23,837 bases of DNA from Flavobacteriales bacterium UBA1937 (GTDB lineage: Bacteria > Bacteroidota > Bacteroidia > Flavobacteriales > Weeksellaceae): positions 1 through 23,837 of the forward strand of contig DDFD01000036.1 of NCBI GenBank assembly GCA_002337005.1, written 5' to 3'. A program made the position numbers and the translations under genes. Positions 1-6,967 of this stretch are shown here, piece by piece (the first letter of the stretch is position 1; each line of letters opens with the position of its first letter). The notes beneath the pieces are model-generated. The model was not told where the DNA came from. It did not search any database and was given only the letters and a program-made list of their open reading frames with translations.

Positions 1-40
1 AAGTATTTAATTTGTTTATTTTTTTTATTATTTTAAGATG

Positions 41-48
41 CAAAGTTA
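41..48 (-). promoter_or_regulatory. Possible -7 promoter element for a gene left of the window
   Basis: Read on the minus strand this is TAACTTTG, an exact match to the Bacteroidota -7 consensus TAnnTTTG. It would drive a gene whose start lies beyond position 1. No TTG was seen at the expected -33 spacing. The rest of 1-118 is AT-rich and shows no gene and no clear terminator for the cysteine desulfurase that ends at 119. Confidence 0.3.
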
Positions 49-118
49 CAATATTCTTGCCAAATTCATAAAAGAATTGTCTATCTGGAATATTTTAAAA
101 ATCTATAATTTAAAAAAA

Positions 119-1261
119 CTACAGCTTCAAAATATCCTTCAAAGCCATCACCAATTCATCTATATCTTGTTTAGTAGTTTGGTGAGAAAAAGAAATCCTA
201 AGTGGTGTAGTAGTTTGCTGAACCTCTTCAGAAAGTATTTTTGATAATACAGATGATGGTTTGGCAGCACCAGAACTACAAGCACTTCCTTGTGAAACGG
301 CTATTCCTTTCATATCCAGTTGCAATCCTATCAAAGGATTCATAGAAGGCAAAGAAATGCTTAGCAAAGTATAAAGACTTTTTTCTTTTTCGGCGCTTCT
401 TCCGTTAAACAAAATGCCTGGTATATTTATGGTAAGTTGTTCTATGGCATAATCTTTAATTTCTTGAATATACACAGAAAATTCACTCATTTTTTCTACA
501 GAAATTTCAAAAGCTTTGCCTAATCCAGCAATTCCTACTACATTTTCGGTGCCTGCTCTTAAGCTACGCTCTTGTGTACCTCCGTGAATTTGAGCTTTTA
601 AATGGGTAGTTTTTCTAATAAATGCAAAACCAGCACCTTTTGGTCCGTGAAATTTATGAGCACTACAACTCGCAAAATCTATGGGAATTTGTGAAAAATC
701 GAGTTTTAAATGCGCCATTGTCTGTACAGTATCAGAATGAAAATAGGCTTGATTTTCTTTACATATTTTAGCCGTTTTTTCTAAATCTAGCAGATTACCG
801 ATTTCATTATTAGCGTGCATCAGACTAACCAAAGTTACTTTATCAGAAGATTTCAATGCAGTTTCTAGTTCGTCTAAATCTACATCACCTTTTTCATTAA
901 CATGAAGATAAACAACCTCTACATTACTTTTTTGCTGAACATCTAATGTGGTTTCATACACACATTTATGCTCTATTTCTGTCGTGATGATTCTTTTTAC
1001 ACCCAAATTTTCAACCGCAGATTTTATAATCAAATTATTGGCTTCTGTACCGCAAGATGTAAAGATAATTTCTGCTGGAGAAACATGCAATTCCTGAGCT
1101 ATTAGTCTTCTATTTTCTTCCAAAATCATTTTCGCTTCTTGCCCTAAACTGTGAGTAGAAGAAGGATTCCCAAAATTGGTTTTCATCACCGTCATCATCG
1201 CATCTATTACTTCATCCAAAATGGGAGTAGTAGCTGCATTATCTAAATATATTTTTTTCAT
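119..1261 (-). CDS. Cysteine desulfurase, class V aminotransferase fold (NifS/IscS-like)
   Basis: This is a PLP enzyme that takes sulfur from L-cysteine as an enzyme persulfide for Fe-S cluster or tRNA thiolation pathways. The 380-residue protein opens with the family-typical LDNAATTP (residues 6-13). The PLP lysine is Lys203 in SAHKFHGPKG, PLP-ring His98 is in TEIEHK, and the catalytic cysteine is Cys328 in SACSSG. The open frame extends to 1279, but the ATG at 1261 is preferred because family members start just before LDNAATTP. It follows the HAD phosphatase by 68 nt, and a -7 element overlaps that gene's stop codon, so it may have its own promoter. No iscU, iscA or suf genes are nearby, so the sulfur acceptor cannot be named. 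The family call is firm; the IscS versus NifS subtype is not. Confidence 0.93.
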   Translation of the reverse strand: MKKIYLDNAATTPILDEVIDAMMTVMKTNFGNPSSTHSLGQEAKMILEENRRLIAQELHVSPAEIIFTSCGTEANNLIIKSAVENLGVKRIITTEIEHKCVYETTLDVQQKSNVEVVYLHVNEKGDVDLDELETALKSSDKVTLVSLMHANNEIGNLLDLEKTAKICKENQAYFHSDTVQTMAHLKLDFSQIPIDFASCSAHKFHGPKGAGFAFIRKTTHLKAQIHGGTQERSLRAGTENVVGIAGLGKAFEISVEKMSEFSVYIQEIKDYAIEQLTINIPGILFNGRSAEKEKSLYTLLSISLPSMNPLIGLQLDMKGIAVSQGSACSSGAAKPSSVLSKILSEEVQQTTTPLRISFSHQTTKQDIDELVMALKDILKL

Positions 1262-1324
1262 TACGTAGAATTTTATCAAGACTAAAGAATAATCTTAATG
1301 ATAAATTTGTTAAAATTTAAAGTG

Positions 1325-1332
1325 CAAAATTA
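1325..1332 (-). promoter_or_regulatory. Candidate -7 element for the cysteine desulfurase gene
   Basis: The minus strand reads TAATTTTG, an exact TAnnTTTG match. It lies about 65 nt before the ATG at 1261 and overlaps the stop codon of the HAD gene. No TTG was seen 17-23 nt upstream, so the promoter is incomplete. Confidence 0.4.
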
Positions 1333-1917
1333 ATTAAAAAAACGATAATGACTTTCGTGCGCAAAAGCAAGCATAGGTTTATCACCAGAAGTATCTCCAA
1401 AAGCAATGATTTTATCAAATTTTTGGTCGCCAATAACTTGTTTTATGCGTTTTACTTTTTCTTCGCCATTGTTGTTTTTTGTCTGGAAATCCCCAGTAAA
1501 GCGCCCTTCTACAAATTGAGCTTCGGTAGCAATAAGTGTCATTCCCATTTTTTTGGCAAAAGGTCTTACCCAAATATCTAAAGACGCAGAAACCAAGTAA
1601 AAAGTAGTATTGTTTTTATCTATATTTTTAAAAAAATCTAGAGCAGATTCTCTGATAATTTCGGGGTAATATTCATCAAAAAATGCTAAAACTTTTCTAT
1701 TAATTTTTATTTCTCTTTCTCCTTTTAAGACAGAAGCAATAAAACTTTTTTTACCCAATTCTGCATCCATTAGTTTTAATTTTACCAATATAAAAACAGG
1801 GATATGCTTCAGATAATTCCAAAAATATTTTTTAGAATCATAGTATTTTAAGAACAAAAACATAGTGTCTTTGTACGTAAGTGTTCCATCAAAATCGAAA
1901 AGGTAGAGTTTTTTCAT
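1330..1917 (-). CDS. HAD-superfamily phosphatase, subfamily IB (SerB-like)
   Basis: This 195-residue protein has all four HAD motifs: DFDGT with Asp8 (nucleophile) and Asp10 (acid/base), Ser110 in YLVSAS, a lysine around residues 154-156, and GDTSGD with Asp175 and Asp179 binding Mg2+. The roughly 100-residue helical insert after motif I is a C1 cap, as in subfamily IB phosphatases. Its ATG begins at the base next to the stop codon of the upstream gene, so it is co-transcribed with the DprE2/DprE1/UbiA-like genes. In Mycobacterium the product of the UbiA step is 5-phosphoribosyl-1-phosphoryl-polyprenol, whose 5-phosphate must be removed. A HAD enzyme here is a reasonable candidate for that step, though this rests on context alone. 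A phosphoserine-phosphatase-like role is the main alternative. Confidence 0.85.
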   Translation of the reverse strand: MKKLYLFDFDGTLTYKDTMFLFLKYYDSKKYFWNYLKHIPVFILVKLKLMDAELGKKSFIASVLKGEREIKINRKVLAFFDEYYPEIIRESALDFFKNIDKNNTTFYLVSASLDIWVRPFAKKMGMTLIATEAQFVEGRFTGDFQTKNNNGEEKVKRIKQVIGDQKFDKIIAFGDTSGDKPMLAFAHESHYRFFN

Positions 1918-2526
1918 TTACTTAAATAGTAAGTTATATGATAGCCCCGAAATTAATGCCAAAGATATGATAATAAACAAAATTGCAGAGATATTTTCAA
2001 TTAAAAATAAAATTTTAGACAATTTATAAGCATTTAATTTTCCTTCGCCAGTTTTTAGTTTCCTTAATAATTTTAAAACTTCTTGAAATTCATATTTATT
2101 TAATGCAAAAGTTTTTATAGATTTCCCGTTTTCTAGATCTATATATGTCTCAAAAGCATTTGTCAAGTGAATCCCTTCTGAAAAAAGAGTTCCAGAAGTT
2201 TTAACTTCTTTTGAAATTTGTCTAATTTGTTTTATTTCATAAAACTCAATTTTTGTTTTAAAAGGAAAAAATAGATAAGATAAAACTAAATTGTCTTTTG
2301 TTATTGTTAAAACTTGAGTTTTAAGTAAATAATAAAAACAACCAATTATCATTACCAAAAAACCAAAAATAAGAATTAAGACAATATAAAACTCTTCTGA
2401 ATTATTTAGTGAAAAATTACTATTCAAAATTAATTTTATCATTAATGCACAAAAAATAATTCCTATGACGAAAAAAATATTCATCATAGAAATTGGGTTT
2501 GATTTATACAAAATTTTTTTCTTCAA
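1918..2526 (-). CDS. Uncharacterised three-helix membrane protein, possibly bacterial PH-like
   Basis: I do not recognise a characterised homologue. The 202-residue protein has predicted membrane helices at about 14-34, 47-68 and 175-198. Between them lies a soluble segment (about 70-165) rich in beta-strand-like stretches (VLTITKDNL, TYIDLENG) that ends in a Lys/Arg-rich helix. This layout resembles bacterial PH-domain (YdbT-like) membrane proteins, but the resemblance is weak. The start codon is TTG at 2526-2524, immediately after the TAA of the reductase gene; the next in-frame ATGs are at codons 14-15 (2487-2482), inside the first helix. Its stop abuts the HAD start. Position points to a role in the same lipid-linked sugar pathway, such as a scaffold, transporter helper or regulator, but nothing in the sequence shows which. 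Confidence 0.75.
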   Translation of the reverse strand: MKKKILYKSNPISMMNIFFVIGIIFCALMIKLILNSNFSLNNSEEFYIVLILIFGFLVMIIGCFYYLLKTQVLTITKDNLVLSYLFFPFKTKIEFYEIKQIRQISKEVKTSGTLFSEGIHLTNAFETYIDLENGKSIKTFALNKYEFQEVLKLLRKLKTGEGKLNAYKLSKILFLIENISAILFIIISLALISGLSYNLLFK

Positions 2527-3252
2527 TTACAATTTCAATTTTTTAAAAATAAATTCAGGAATATGCTGAATGATAAGCATAATTAACCTCCAAATAGGCA
2601 AAACATAAACTACATTTTTTTGCTTTTTGTAGGCTTTGTAAATATATTCTGCTGCTTGTTTCGGTTTGGCGGTTAATTTGGGGTTAAGAGGTAAACCTTC
2701 GGTCATTTTGGTTTCCATAAAACCCGGTTTTACCGTCATTACGTGAACTTTTTTGCTAAAAAGATAATTCCTAAGTCCGCTAAGATAAGCCGAAAAAGCT
2801 GCCTTGGAACTGCCATAGATAAAGTTACTTTGCCTGCCTCTATCACCAGCTACAGAAGACAAACCAATGATTGTTCCTTCTCTTTTCCCTTCAAATTTCT
2901 GAGCAAAATAATTAATAATAGGAACTAATCTAGCATAGTTAATGTCTATTATTTTTTCTGTATTAAAATGATCATAAAGCCCTTCTTCTGTACCTTTGCC
3001 TAGAAAACCTGTTGCACAAAAAAGCAAATTGCTGTCTATTTTATCAAAAATACTGTAATTGATTTCTTTGGTTATATCTAGCTCCAACACTACAGATTGC
3101 TGTAGATATTTCACATCTATATGCTTTGCAAAACGCTCTGTAATTTCTTTATTCGAGGTAAAAAAATAAATTTTTTCGAACTTTTCTCCAGCATTCAATG
3201 TTTTTTCTACAAATGCCTGCGCAACTTCTGAAGTGGAACCCAATATAATCAT
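2527..3252 (-). CDS. dprE2: SDR reductase, DprE2-like (polyprenylphosphoryl-2-keto-pentofuranose reductase)
   Basis: This 241-residue short-chain dehydrogenase would use NAD(P)H to reduce the 2-keto intermediate made by the DprE1-like enzyme to polyprenyl-phosphate arabinofuranose. The N-terminal dinucleotide motif is the divergent GSTSEVA (residues 5-11), as in DprE2 relatives. The catalytic set is Asn104, Ser133, Tyr146 and Lys150. The stretch SSVAGDRGRQSNFIYGSSK (132-150) closely matches my recollection of DprE2 (SSVAGERVRRSNFVYGSTK). The C-terminal 30 residues are hydrophobic and basic and may attach to the membrane. The DprE1-like gene lies 116 nt upstream in the same direction. Another lipid-linked ketosugar as substrate cannot be excluded, but the SDR family and DprE2-type active site are clear. 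Confidence 0.85.
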   Translation of the reverse strand: MIILGSTSEVAQAFVEKTLNAGEKFEKIYFFTSNKEITERFAKHIDVKYLQQSVVLELDITKEINYSIFDKIDSNLLFCATGFLGKGTEEGLYDHFNTEKIIDINYARLVPIINYFAQKFEGKREGTIIGLSSVAGDRGRQSNFIYGSSKAAFSAYLSGLRNYLFSKKVHVMTVKPGFMETKMTEGLPLNPKLTAKPKQAAEYIYKAYKKQKNVVYVLPIWRLIMLIIQHIPEFIFKKLKL

Positions 3253-3270
3253 AATTCTTGTTTAATTTTA

Positions 3271-3310
3271 TTTGATGTAGTTTGAAGTTGTTTGATATGG
3301 TTTGATTACA
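3271..3310. repeat. Four 10-bp tandem repeats, consensus TTTGATNTNG
   Basis: Four consecutive 10-base units (TTTGATGTAG, TTTGAAGTTG, TTTGATATGG, TTTGATTACA) sit in the 116-nt gap between the DprE1- and DprE2-like genes. A pyrimidine-rich run at about 3312-3360 follows. Similar TTTGA-phased repeats occur upstream of lepB. No hairpin or promoter was recognised in the gap. Confidence 0.7.
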
Positions 3311-3368
3311 AATGTTTTTTTTATTCTCTTACTCTCCCATTCTCCCACACTACCTTTCTACTATTCAT

Positions 3369-4685
3369 TTAAGCGCCTCTTGCAATTCTTTTGCTCTGCA
3401 AAGAAGTAAACTTAGAGCTTTCTACATTTTTGAGGTAATTGGTAAGAGAAGATTTGCTCATACTGTCTTTAGTCAAGTAAATTCTACCTCCGAATTCTTC
3501 TACAATTTTATCTAGATTATTCACCAATTGCACCAATTCTCTATTCAATTTAAAATCTAAAGCTAAGGTATAACCTTCAAAAGGGAAAGAATTATATGCC
3601 AAAGGATTGTTCTTGCCAAAAAGTTTAAGAACAGCCAAAAAAGAACCTTGTCCGCTATTGGCGATAGTTTCTAAAATCCTTCTCATTCCTTCTTCGCCTT
3701 TTTCTTTTGGGATTACCATTTGATATTGGATAAAACCGTTTTTTCCGTAGATTCTGTTCCAATCATTGATGGCGTCTAGAGGATAGAAAAACGTTTCGTA
3801 ATCGATAATATTTTTTACAACTTTAGGTCTCTGCTTGTTAAAATACAAAAAATTAAAAGCTTTAACCGTAAATTTATTCAAAACAAATTTCGGGAAGTAA
3901 AAAGGAACAGTAGGACTGAATTTTTTCTTCAATCTAAGCGGTTTATCAGCATATTTAAAAGGCAATTCTACCTTAAGTGCGTGCTCGCCTCTCATCAAAA
4001 TACTTCTGCCAATATTTTTACCTTTTTGGAGGCAATCAATCCAAGCTACGGTATAAGTCCAGCTTTCACTTTCTTCAAAAAGTTGAAATATTTCGCTTAA
4101 ATTTTCTGCTTTAATGCTTTCTTGACGAATGTATGCTGATTCTATGTTTTTCAGTTTGATTTTGGCAGAAAGAATGATGCCTGTAAGTCCCATTCCACCG
4201 ATAGTTGCCCAAAATTTATCAGGATTTTCTTCTCTAGAACAATTAAGGATTACGCCTTTTTCGTCCATCAATTTAAAACTCAAAACACATTCTACAAAGC
4301 AGCCTTCTGCATGGTGATTTTTTCCGTGAACATCCGAAGCAATAGCGCCACCAACAGAAATAAACTTAGTACCTGGTGTTACCAATAAAAAATAACCTTG
4401 AGGCACTGTAACTTCTAAAATCTCTGATAATAAAACTCCAGATTCACATTCTATCACTCCGTTTAATCTATCAAAACTAATAAATTTATTAAGTTTTGAA
4501 GTAGAAAAAATAGCTTCACCAAGTGCGGCATCACCATAGCATCTACCATTTCCGCGGGTTATTAGTTCATTATGATTTAATACAAATTCTTTGATTTTCT
4601 GATAATTTTCTTCAGACTTGAATTCTTTTTTTACCACGGGATAATTCCCCCAATTGGTAACTAATTTTTCAAAATTTGGTTTCAT
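3369..4685 (-). CDS. dprE1: FAD-dependent oxidase, DprE1-like (polyprenylphosphoryl-ribose 2'-oxidase)
   Basis: In the DprE1/DprE2 epimerisation, DprE1 oxidises the 2-hydroxyl of polyprenylphosphoryl ribose. This 438-residue homologue has the FAD-binding segments TRGNGRCYGD (43-52) and PGTKFISVGGAIASDVHGKN (104-123). Compared from memory with Mycobacterium tuberculosis DprE1, catalytic-site residues are kept: Tyr50 (Tyr60), His120 (His132), Trp215 (Trp230), Gln322 (Gln336), Lys354 (Lys367) and Lys406 (Lys418). The benzothiazinone-targeted Cys387 is replaced by Ala375 (GYTLALDF). After Lys406 the C-terminus is about 11 residues shorter than in the mycobacterial enzyme. The frame opens at 4724, but the ATG at 4685 forms an ATGA overlap with the UbiA-like stop, indicating translational coupling, so it is chosen. 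Confidence 0.9.
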   Translation of the reverse strand: MKPNFEKLVTNWGNYPVVKKEFKSEENYQKIKEFVLNHNELITRGNGRCYGDAALGEAIFSTSKLNKFISFDRLNGVIECESGVLLSEILEVTVPQGYFLLVTPGTKFISVGGAIASDVHGKNHHAEGCFVECVLSFKLMDEKGVILNCSREENPDKFWATIGGMGLTGIILSAKIKLKNIESAYIRQESIKAENLSEIFQLFEESESWTYTVAWIDCLQKGKNIGRSILMRGEHALKVELPFKYADKPLRLKKKFSPTVPFYFPKFVLNKFTVKAFNFLYFNKQRPKVVKNIIDYETFFYPLDAINDWNRIYGKNGFIQYQMVIPKEKGEEGMRRILETIANSGQGSFLAVLKLFGKNNPLAYNSFPFEGYTLALDFKLNRELVQLVNNLDKIVEEFGGRIYLTKDSMSKSSLTNYLKNVESSKFTSLQSKRIARGA

Positions 4686-5569
4686 GATTTGTAGTAAATT
4701 AAAAGTAAGAATGTAATCAACCAAATTAAAATCGTAACTTGAATGTAGTGATCTTTATAGACTATTTTAGTTGGGGATTCTGTTTTGTTGTACACCAAAG
4801 TCTGCTGTAAATATCTAAGAAAAGCAAAAACAACAAACAAAACGGTATAAAAAACTCTAACCCCAAATCTCTCTTGAACCTCTGGTGTAAGAGTAAACAT
4901 AAGATAACAAATTACTGCCAATGTAACTGAGATAGACAATACAATATCAGCAAATTGTACATTATAGCCATCTAAAGCTTTTCTGGTTTTCCCAGAAATA
5001 GCAGCATTGATGAGTTCTCCTCTTCTTTTACCAACTGCTAGAACCAATGCCAATACAAAGGTTAATAAAATTGCCCATTGAGAAATTTTAATTCCAGTAG
5101 CATAGCCACCAGCCAATACTCTTAGAACAAAACCAATGGCAATAATAAAAATATCTACTATTGCTACATGTTTTAGCCTAAATGTATAAGCCAAATTCAT
5201 AATAAAATATGAACCGATAATCACTGTAAATTTCCATAGATTTTTATGAAAATATTCTTGTCCAAAAAATATAAAAATTGCTACCGCAGAAATAAGTATT
5301 GAAAAAAGAAATAAAGCCGTACTTTTTGATATAGAACCATTAGCTAATGGTCTATCTTTTTTTTCTGGATGCTTTTGATCTGCTTCTATATCTTTATAAT
5401 CATTTAAGATATAAATTGAACTAGCAATAAACGAGAAAACGATAAATGCAAAAACACTTTTAACTAAAAAATGTGGATGCGTAATATTCCCCGAAAAGAA
5501 AAGTGGAATAAAAACGAAAAAGTTTTTTACCCATTGTTCAACACGAAGTAGTCTAAGATATTTAATCAT
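4682..5569 (-). CDS. UbiA-family prenyltransferase, polyprenyl-phosphate 5-phosphoribosyltransferase type
   Basis: This 295-residue integral membrane protein has about eight or nine hydrophobic helices. The first Asp-rich motif is NDYKDIEADQKHPEKKDRP (56-74), and the second conserved region is YTFRLKHVAIVDI (128-140) followed by Arg150. The HPxKKxRP extension and the RLKH segment are typical of Rv3806c-like enzymes, which move 5-phosphoribose from PRPP to polyprenyl phosphate, rather than of ubiquinone or menaquinone UbiA/MenA. It is the first gene of the cluster: a promoter element lies at 5588-5595 and the terminator of the previous operon at 5613-5636. Its TGA overlaps the DprE1-like ATG by 4 nt. 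The substrate is inferred from motifs and from the DprE1/DprE2 neighbours; other aromatic or polyprenyl substrates are less likely. Confidence 0.88.
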   Translation of the reverse strand: MIKYLRLLRVEQWVKNFFVFIPLFFSGNITHPHFLVKSVFAFIVFSFIASSIYILNDYKDIEADQKHPEKKDRPLANGSISKSTALFLFSILISAVAIFIFFGQEYFHKNLWKFTVIIGSYFIMNLAYTFRLKHVAIVDIFIIAIGFVLRVLAGGYATGIKISQWAILLTFVLALVLAVGKRRGELINAAISGKTRKALDGYNVQFADIVLSISVTLAVICYLMFTLTPEVQERFGVRVFYTVLFVVFAFLRYLQQTLVYNKTESPTKIVYKDHYIQVTILIWLITFLLLIYYKS

Positions 5570-5587
5570 TAATGTTTTTATGAGTTA

Positions 5588-5595
5588 CAAATTTA
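5588..5595 (-). promoter_or_regulatory. Candidate -7 element for the UbiA-DprE1-DprE2-like cluster
   Basis: The minus strand reads TAAATTTG, an exact TAnnTTTG match about 20 nt before the UbiA-like ATG and just past the terminator of the OmpA operon. No -33 TTG is visible at the usual spacing, where the terminator hairpin sits. Confidence 0.5.
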
Positions 5596-5612
5596 AGAAT
5601 AAAAAAATAAAA

Positions 5613-5636
5613 ATCGCCTCGTGTAAACGAGACGAT
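5613..5636 (-). terminator. Rho-independent terminator after the OmpA-like gene
   Basis: The arms ATCGCCTCGT and ACGAGACGAT form a 10-bp stem with one mismatch around the loop GTAA. On the minus strand the hairpin is followed by a T-rich run (5612 down to about 5601). It lies 25 nt beyond the stop of the OmpA-like gene. Confidence 0.85.
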
Positions 5637-5660
5637 TATCATAGTATATTTTAAAACAAA

Positions 5661-6353
5661 TTATTGTCCTTGTTGAGCGTCTTTAATCATTTCTTCATTA
5701 GCAGTGATTGCAAACTCTACTCTACGGTTTTTGGCTCTTCCTGCATCTGTATCGTTGCTTGCGATAGGGTCTTTTTCGCCCATTCCCATTGCGTTTAGTC
5801 TAGCTCTTGCTACTCCTTTAGAAACCATATAGTCGATTACAGAATTCGCTCTTTTTTCTGACAAAGTAAGGTTATACTCATCAGAGCCTTTGCTATCTGT
5901 ATGTCCATAAACATTAATATTGGTATCTGGATATTGAGTCATAACTCCAGCTAATTTATCAAGATTAGTTTTAGAAATAGAAGTAAGTGCAGCAGAATTA
6001 AAATCAAAATTCACGGTATTCTCACTTAAAGTAATCTTAATACCTTCATTTACCCTTTCTACTTGCGCACCAGGTAAAGCTTCTTTGATGGCTTTGGCTT
6101 GTTTATCCATTTTATTACCAATTACACCACCAGCTACACCACCTACAATTCCTCCAAGAACCGCTCCTAACGCTGCATTTTTCCCTTTACCAATATTATT
6201 TCCTAAAATACCGCCAATTACTGCTCCAGATGCTGTACCTATTGCGGCACCTCTTTGTGTATTGTTAGAGTTTTGAATAGCTTCGCAACTAGTTAACATC
6301 AAGGTAGATGATAAGAATACGGCAGCTATATTACTTGTGTTAAATATTTTCAT
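5661..6353 (-). CDS. OmpA-family outer-membrane lipoprotein with glycine-zipper segment
   Basis: This 230-residue lipoprotein probably ties the outer membrane to peptidoglycan. A signal peptide ends in a lipobox, LTSC, with Cys23 as the lipidated residue. Residues 35-82 are a glycine-zipper region (GAAIGTASGAVIGGILG and a second Gly-rich run), as in YiaD-like proteins. The C-terminal OmpA domain (about 112-218) contains VNFDFNSAAL, GHTDSKGSDEYNLTLSEKRA and the peptidoglycan-binding GRAKNRRVEF. It starts 18 nt after the lipocalin-like gene, so the two form a bicistronic unit ending at the terminator at 5613-5636. The family is certain; its specific partner is unknown. Confidence 0.93.
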   Translation of the reverse strand: MKIFNTSNIAAVFLSSTLMLTSCEAIQNSNNTQRGAAIGTASGAVIGGILGNNIGKGKNAALGAVLGGIVGGVAGGVIGNKMDKQAKAIKEALPGAQVERVNEGIKITLSENTVNFDFNSAALTSISKTNLDKLAGVMTQYPDTNINVYGHTDSKGSDEYNLTLSEKRANSVIDYMVSKGVARARLNAMGMGEKDPIASNDTDAGRAKNRRVEFAITANEEMIKDAQQGQ

Positions 6354-6371
6354 AATTAATTTTTTAGATGG

Positions 6372-6842
6372 TTATTTTTTGGTAAAATTGTAATATACTT
6401 TTAGTATTTTACCTTCGAAAGGTACGTTTTGCACTAGAGTAAATGTGGTAGGTGTTTGATTTTGAAAATCAAGAACATAACCAGCAGTTACATTTTTAGC
6501 TTTTACACCAGCGTCTATTACTTTGAAAGAAAATTGCTTTTCAGAATTTACATCAAATTTAATAGCTCTGGTTACTGTAGGGCAATCTCCTCCACCAGAT
6601 AAACTGTAAGAACCTGTATTGTTGTTTGGTATTAAAGTCCATTGACTGCCTACAAAACATTTAGCATCTGCACCTTCATCAAATGGTTTTATTTTATATT
6701 CTTTCTCGTAATCTACACTGGTAATTTCCCAGTTCCCTTTTAGTTTCAACACCTCCGCTCTAGTATTTTGAGCTTGTTTTGCTGTAGAACAAGAAACTAA
6801 AAACGTAGTTCCTAAAATTCCGACCAATAATATTTTTTTCAT
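6372..6842 (-). CDS. Lipocalin-like lipoprotein
   Basis: This 156-residue secreted protein has a signal peptide with lipobox LVSC (Cys18). The mature part begins with LKGNWEITSVDYE, the GxW signature that opens lipocalin-like domains. Alternating strands follow, and two cysteines (Cys62 and Cys87) could form a disulfide. The ligand is unknown. It is the first gene of a two-gene unit with the OmpA-like lipoprotein 18 nt downstream, a pairing that suggests a shared envelope role. Confidence is good for lipoprotein and lipocalin-like fold, low for function. Confidence 0.8.
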   Translation of the reverse strand: MKKILLVGILGTTFLVSCSTAKQAQNTRAEVLKLKGNWEITSVDYEKEYKIKPFDEGADAKCFVGSQWTLIPNNNTGSYSLSGGGDCPTVTRAIKFDVNSEKQFSFKVIDAGVKAKNVTAGYVLDFQNQTPTTFTLVQNVPFEGKILKVYYNFTKK

Positions 6843-6860
6843 AATATGAATTTGTTTTTG

Positions 6861-6868
6861 TAAAGATA
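6861..6868 (-). promoter_or_regulatory. Weak -7 candidate for the lipocalin-OmpA unit
   Basis: The minus strand reads TATCTTTA, one mismatch from TAnnTTTG, 18 nt before the ATG. A TTTTGG lies about 24 nt further upstream as a possible -33 element. Confidence 0.3.
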
Positions 6869-6913
6869 TTACTTATCTAATAAAAATTGTGCCAAAATCT
6901 TTTGTAAAATAGA

Positions 6914-6940
6914 AAAAAGTCCTCTATTAAAGGACTTTTT
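6914..6940 (-). terminator. Rho-independent terminator after the S8 protease gene
   Basis: Perfect 10-bp arms (AAAAAGTCCT and AGGACTTTTT) surround a 7-nt loop. The A-rich left arm gives a T-run on the minus strand. It lies 27 nt beyond the protease stop codon. Confidence 0.85.
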
Positions 6941-6967
6941 AATGATGTGTTACATGTTTTAAGATAT

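Noticed and set aside
38..244. 68-residue plus-strand frame at the left edge
   Set aside because: It mostly overlaps the cysteine desulfurase 3' end antisense and has no family features.
3312..3515. Plus-strand open frame over the DprE1 3' end and gap
   Set aside because: It overlaps the conserved DprE1 coding sequence antisense, has no recognisable family, and is explained by codon bias of the real gene.
3369..4685. DprE1-like gene as a gulonolactone or arabinonolactone oxidase
   Set aside because: The HGKNHH segment, the conserved lysine near the C-terminus and the DprE2-like partner fit DprE1; lactone oxidases have a different flavin-linking motif.
4682..5569. UbiA-like gene as a ubiquinone or menaquinone prenyltransferase
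   Set aside because: The HPxKKxRP and RLKH motifs and coupling to DprE1/DprE2-like genes fit the phosphoribosyltransferase branch better; no quinone genes are near.
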